DNA of 64,000 bases, taken from positions 124,001-188,000 of the forward strand of contig NZ_FOUE01000003.1 of NCBI RefSeq assembly GCF_900114775.1. The letters run 5' to 3'. The notes under the pieces were generated by a model that was not told where the DNA came from, searched no databases, and saw nothing but the letters and a program-made list of their open reading frames with translations. The position numbers were made by a program, and so were the translations under genes. Source of the stretch: Marinobacter zhejiangensis (GTDB taxonomy: Bacteria; Pseudomonadota; Gammaproteobacteria; Pseudomonadales; Oleiphilaceae). This document shows, in pieces, positions 62,852 through 64,000 of this stretch (positions are counted from its first letter, which is position 1; each line of letters starts with the position of its first letter).

Positions 62852-63814
62852 TTACACGGCTAGTCCCAGGCGCTTTCTGGCGTCGTCGTATTCCACTTTC
62901 AGTCTTTTCACCAGGTCTTCGGCACTTTCCACGCTTTTCACGGCGCCGATGCCCTGGCCGGCTCCCCAGATGTCGCGCCAGGCCTTGGCGCCCCTATCAG
63001 AACCAAAATTCATTTTTGACGGATCGGACTCGGGCAGGTCATCGGGGTCCAGGCCGCTATTGACGATGCTCTGTCTCAGGTAGTTTCCATGGACACCGGT
63101 GAACAGGTTCGAATACACAATATCCTCGGCGCCACTATCGACAATCATGTCTTTGTAGGCTGCGTCAGCGTTGGCTTCCCGAGTGGCGATAAACGCTGAA
63201 CCGATGTAGGCCAGGTCTGCACCGGCGGCCTGGGCGGCCAGGATGGCATTGCCATTTCCGATCGCTCCGGACAGCAGCAGTGGGCCGTCGAACCATTCAC
63301 GGATCTCGTGGATCAGCGGAAATGGGGACTGGGTGCCGGCATGTCCACCGGCCCCGGCTGCCACGGCGATCAGGCCGTCGGCGCCTTTTTCAATGGCCTT
63401 GCGTGCAAAGCGGTTATTGATGATGTCGTGCAATACGATGCCGCCGTAGCTGTGTACCGCCTCGTTGACATCTTCCCTGGCGCCGAGGGATGTGATGACG
63501 ATGGGCACCTTGTACTTCACACACAGCTCCAGGTCATGTTCCAGCCGATCATTCGACTTGTGCACGATCTGGTTGACGGCAAAAGGCGCGGCCGGTTTGT
63601 CTGGATGCTGGGCATTGTACTCGGCCAGCTCTGAGGTGATCCTCTGTAGCCATTCCTCCAGCACGGGCGCCGGGCGGGCATTAAGGGCGGGGAAAGAGCC
63701 CACCACGCCGGCCTTGCACTGGGCAATGACCAGATCAGGGTTGGAAATGATAAACAGGGGCGATCCGACCACGGGCAGGGATAGGCGGTCTTTCAGGATA
63801 TCGGGGAGGGACAT
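62852..63814 (-). CDS. Nitronate monooxygenase-like NAD(P)H-dependent flavin oxidoreductase
   Basis: A 320-residue FMN TIM-barrel protein. LPVVGSPLFIISNPDLV opens the family, GADGLIAVAAGAGGHAG is the phosphate/FMN loop, and LLLSGAIGNGNAILAAQAAGADLAYIGSAFIAT is a conserved C-terminal block. The class includes nitronate monooxygenases, enoyl-ACP-like and quinone reductases. The His of GGHAG is the usual catalytic residue. It follows the NTF2-like gene by 32 bp on the same strand and is likely its operon partner. Confidence 0.85.
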   Translation of the reverse strand: MSLPDILKDRLSLPVVGSPLFIISNPDLVIAQCKAGVVGSFPALNARPAPVLEEWLQRITSELAEYNAQHPDKPAAPFAVNQIVHKSNDRLEHDLELCVKYKVPIVITSLGAREDVNEAVHSYGGIVLHDIINNRFARKAIEKGADGLIAVAAGAGGHAGTQSPFPLIHEIREWFDGPLLLSGAIGNGNAILAAQAAGADLAYIGSAFIATREANADAAYKDMIVDSGAEDIVYSNLFTGVHGNYLRQSIVNSGLDPDDLPESDPSKMNFGSDRGAKAWRDIWGAGQGIGAVKSVESAEDLVKRLKVEYDDARKRLGLAV

Positions 63815-63846
63815 GGTAGCTCCTTGGTTAACCGGATTGTTGTTGA

Positions 63847-64000
63847 CTACTGGGCCGCTTCGCCCTTGAGCATGGCGAGGTATGGCGCCACACGCTTGCC
63901 CATTTCACCGGCGAGGGCCTGGAGACCACTCAGCGGGCGAATCATTACTTCGAAGTCAACGATCTTTCCGGCTTCGTCAAACCGGATCATGTCGATGCCT
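63847..64000 (-). CDS. NTF2-like (SnoaL-type) protein, C-terminal end
   Basis: Truncated by the window edge. The last 50 residues are readable: GIDMIRFDEAGKIVDFEVMI, then a helix LQALAGEMGKRVAPYLAML and stop. The strand-turn pattern IDMIRFDEAGKIVDFEV is the final hairpin of NTF2-like/SnoaL folds. The stop (63847-63849) lies 32 bp before the flavin oxidoreductase start, so the two are probably one transcript. Too little remains for function. Confidence 0.7.
   Translation of the reverse strand, partial: GIDMIRFDEAGKIVDFEVMIRPLSGLQALAGEMGKRVAPYLAMLKGEAAQ

Overview
The window looks like chromosomal DNA of a marine gammaproteobacterium, most like Marinobacter or a close relative. This rests on gene content and protein style (PutA without a DNA-binding domain, EfpL, FetAB, many fatty-acid and acyl-CoA genes, dense single-copy metabolic genes of even, moderately high GC). 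The genus is inference: there is no rRNA, tRNA or other marker gene. I see no prophage, CRISPR array, integrase or transposase. The one mobile-looking item is a short palindromic element at 34163-34432.

Layout. 1-8.1 kb: the end of an iron alcohol dehydrogenase, methylmalonate-semialdehyde dehydrogenase, a LysR regulator, an alpha/beta hydrolase, a ribbon-helix-helix (ParD-like) gene overlapping methionine aminopeptidase, an Atm1-type ABC exporter and a zinc CDF exporter. 8.1-16.8 kb: a large ABC1/UbiB-type kinase, the elongation factor P paralogue EfpL, an acyl-CoA dehydrogenase/enoyl-CoA hydratase pair facing a GlxA-type AraC regulator, AzlCD and a DMT exporter. 16.9-26.4 kb: a methyltransferase/erythromycin-esterase fusion, a chemoreceptor, FetAB in line with an Lrp regulator, and divergent putA. 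26.5-32.6 kb: PnuC-NadR (NAD salvage), two related small membrane proteins, a lipoprotein, an orphan protein and dGTPase. 32.6-38.8 kb: cytochrome P460 with its AraC regulator, the palindromic element, a SPOUT methyltransferase, a lytic transglycosylase and several exported proteins of unknown role. 38.9-44.8 kb: EgtB-EgtD (ergothioneine), a LysR regulator facing a TmpA/TmpB-like phosphonate oxygenase pair, and MtgA. 44.8-52.4 kb: an AraC regulator, a large secreted dipeptidase-like lectin protein, a Nudix hydrolase, small proteins, a nitroreductase and a methyltransferase. 52.5-57.4 kb: FNT channel, phosphatase/kinase and cyanase in one operon, then a dicarboxylate symporter. 57.5-64 kb: a membrane hydroxylase with a LysR regulator, FadH with a TetR regulator, a PadR regulator, a nitronate monooxygenase-like enzyme and the end of an NTF2-like protein.

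Themes. Several loci pair an enzyme or transport gene with a divergent regulator, and many of these gaps contain a visible dyad or direct repeat (P460/AraC, FadH/TetR, TmpA/LysR, hydroxylase/LysR). Scavenging is recurrent: proline, cyanate or nitrite, a trimethylated aminophosphonate (predicted), nicotinamide riboside and branched amino acids.

Most unusual items. (1) The 262-bp element at 34167-34428 has perfect 31-bp terminal inverted repeats and two inner hairpins whose apical loops are exactly complementary. It is flanked by CTAG duplications that give each of the two convergent neighbours its own intact stop codon. (2) The TmpA/TmpB-like pair matches a recently described two-oxygenase route for 2-(trimethylammonio)ethylphosphonate. 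(3) An FNT channel, a PP2C-kinase fusion and cyanase form one operon behind a leader terminator. (4) A protein-isoaspartate methyltransferase-like domain is fused to an erythromycin-esterase-like domain.
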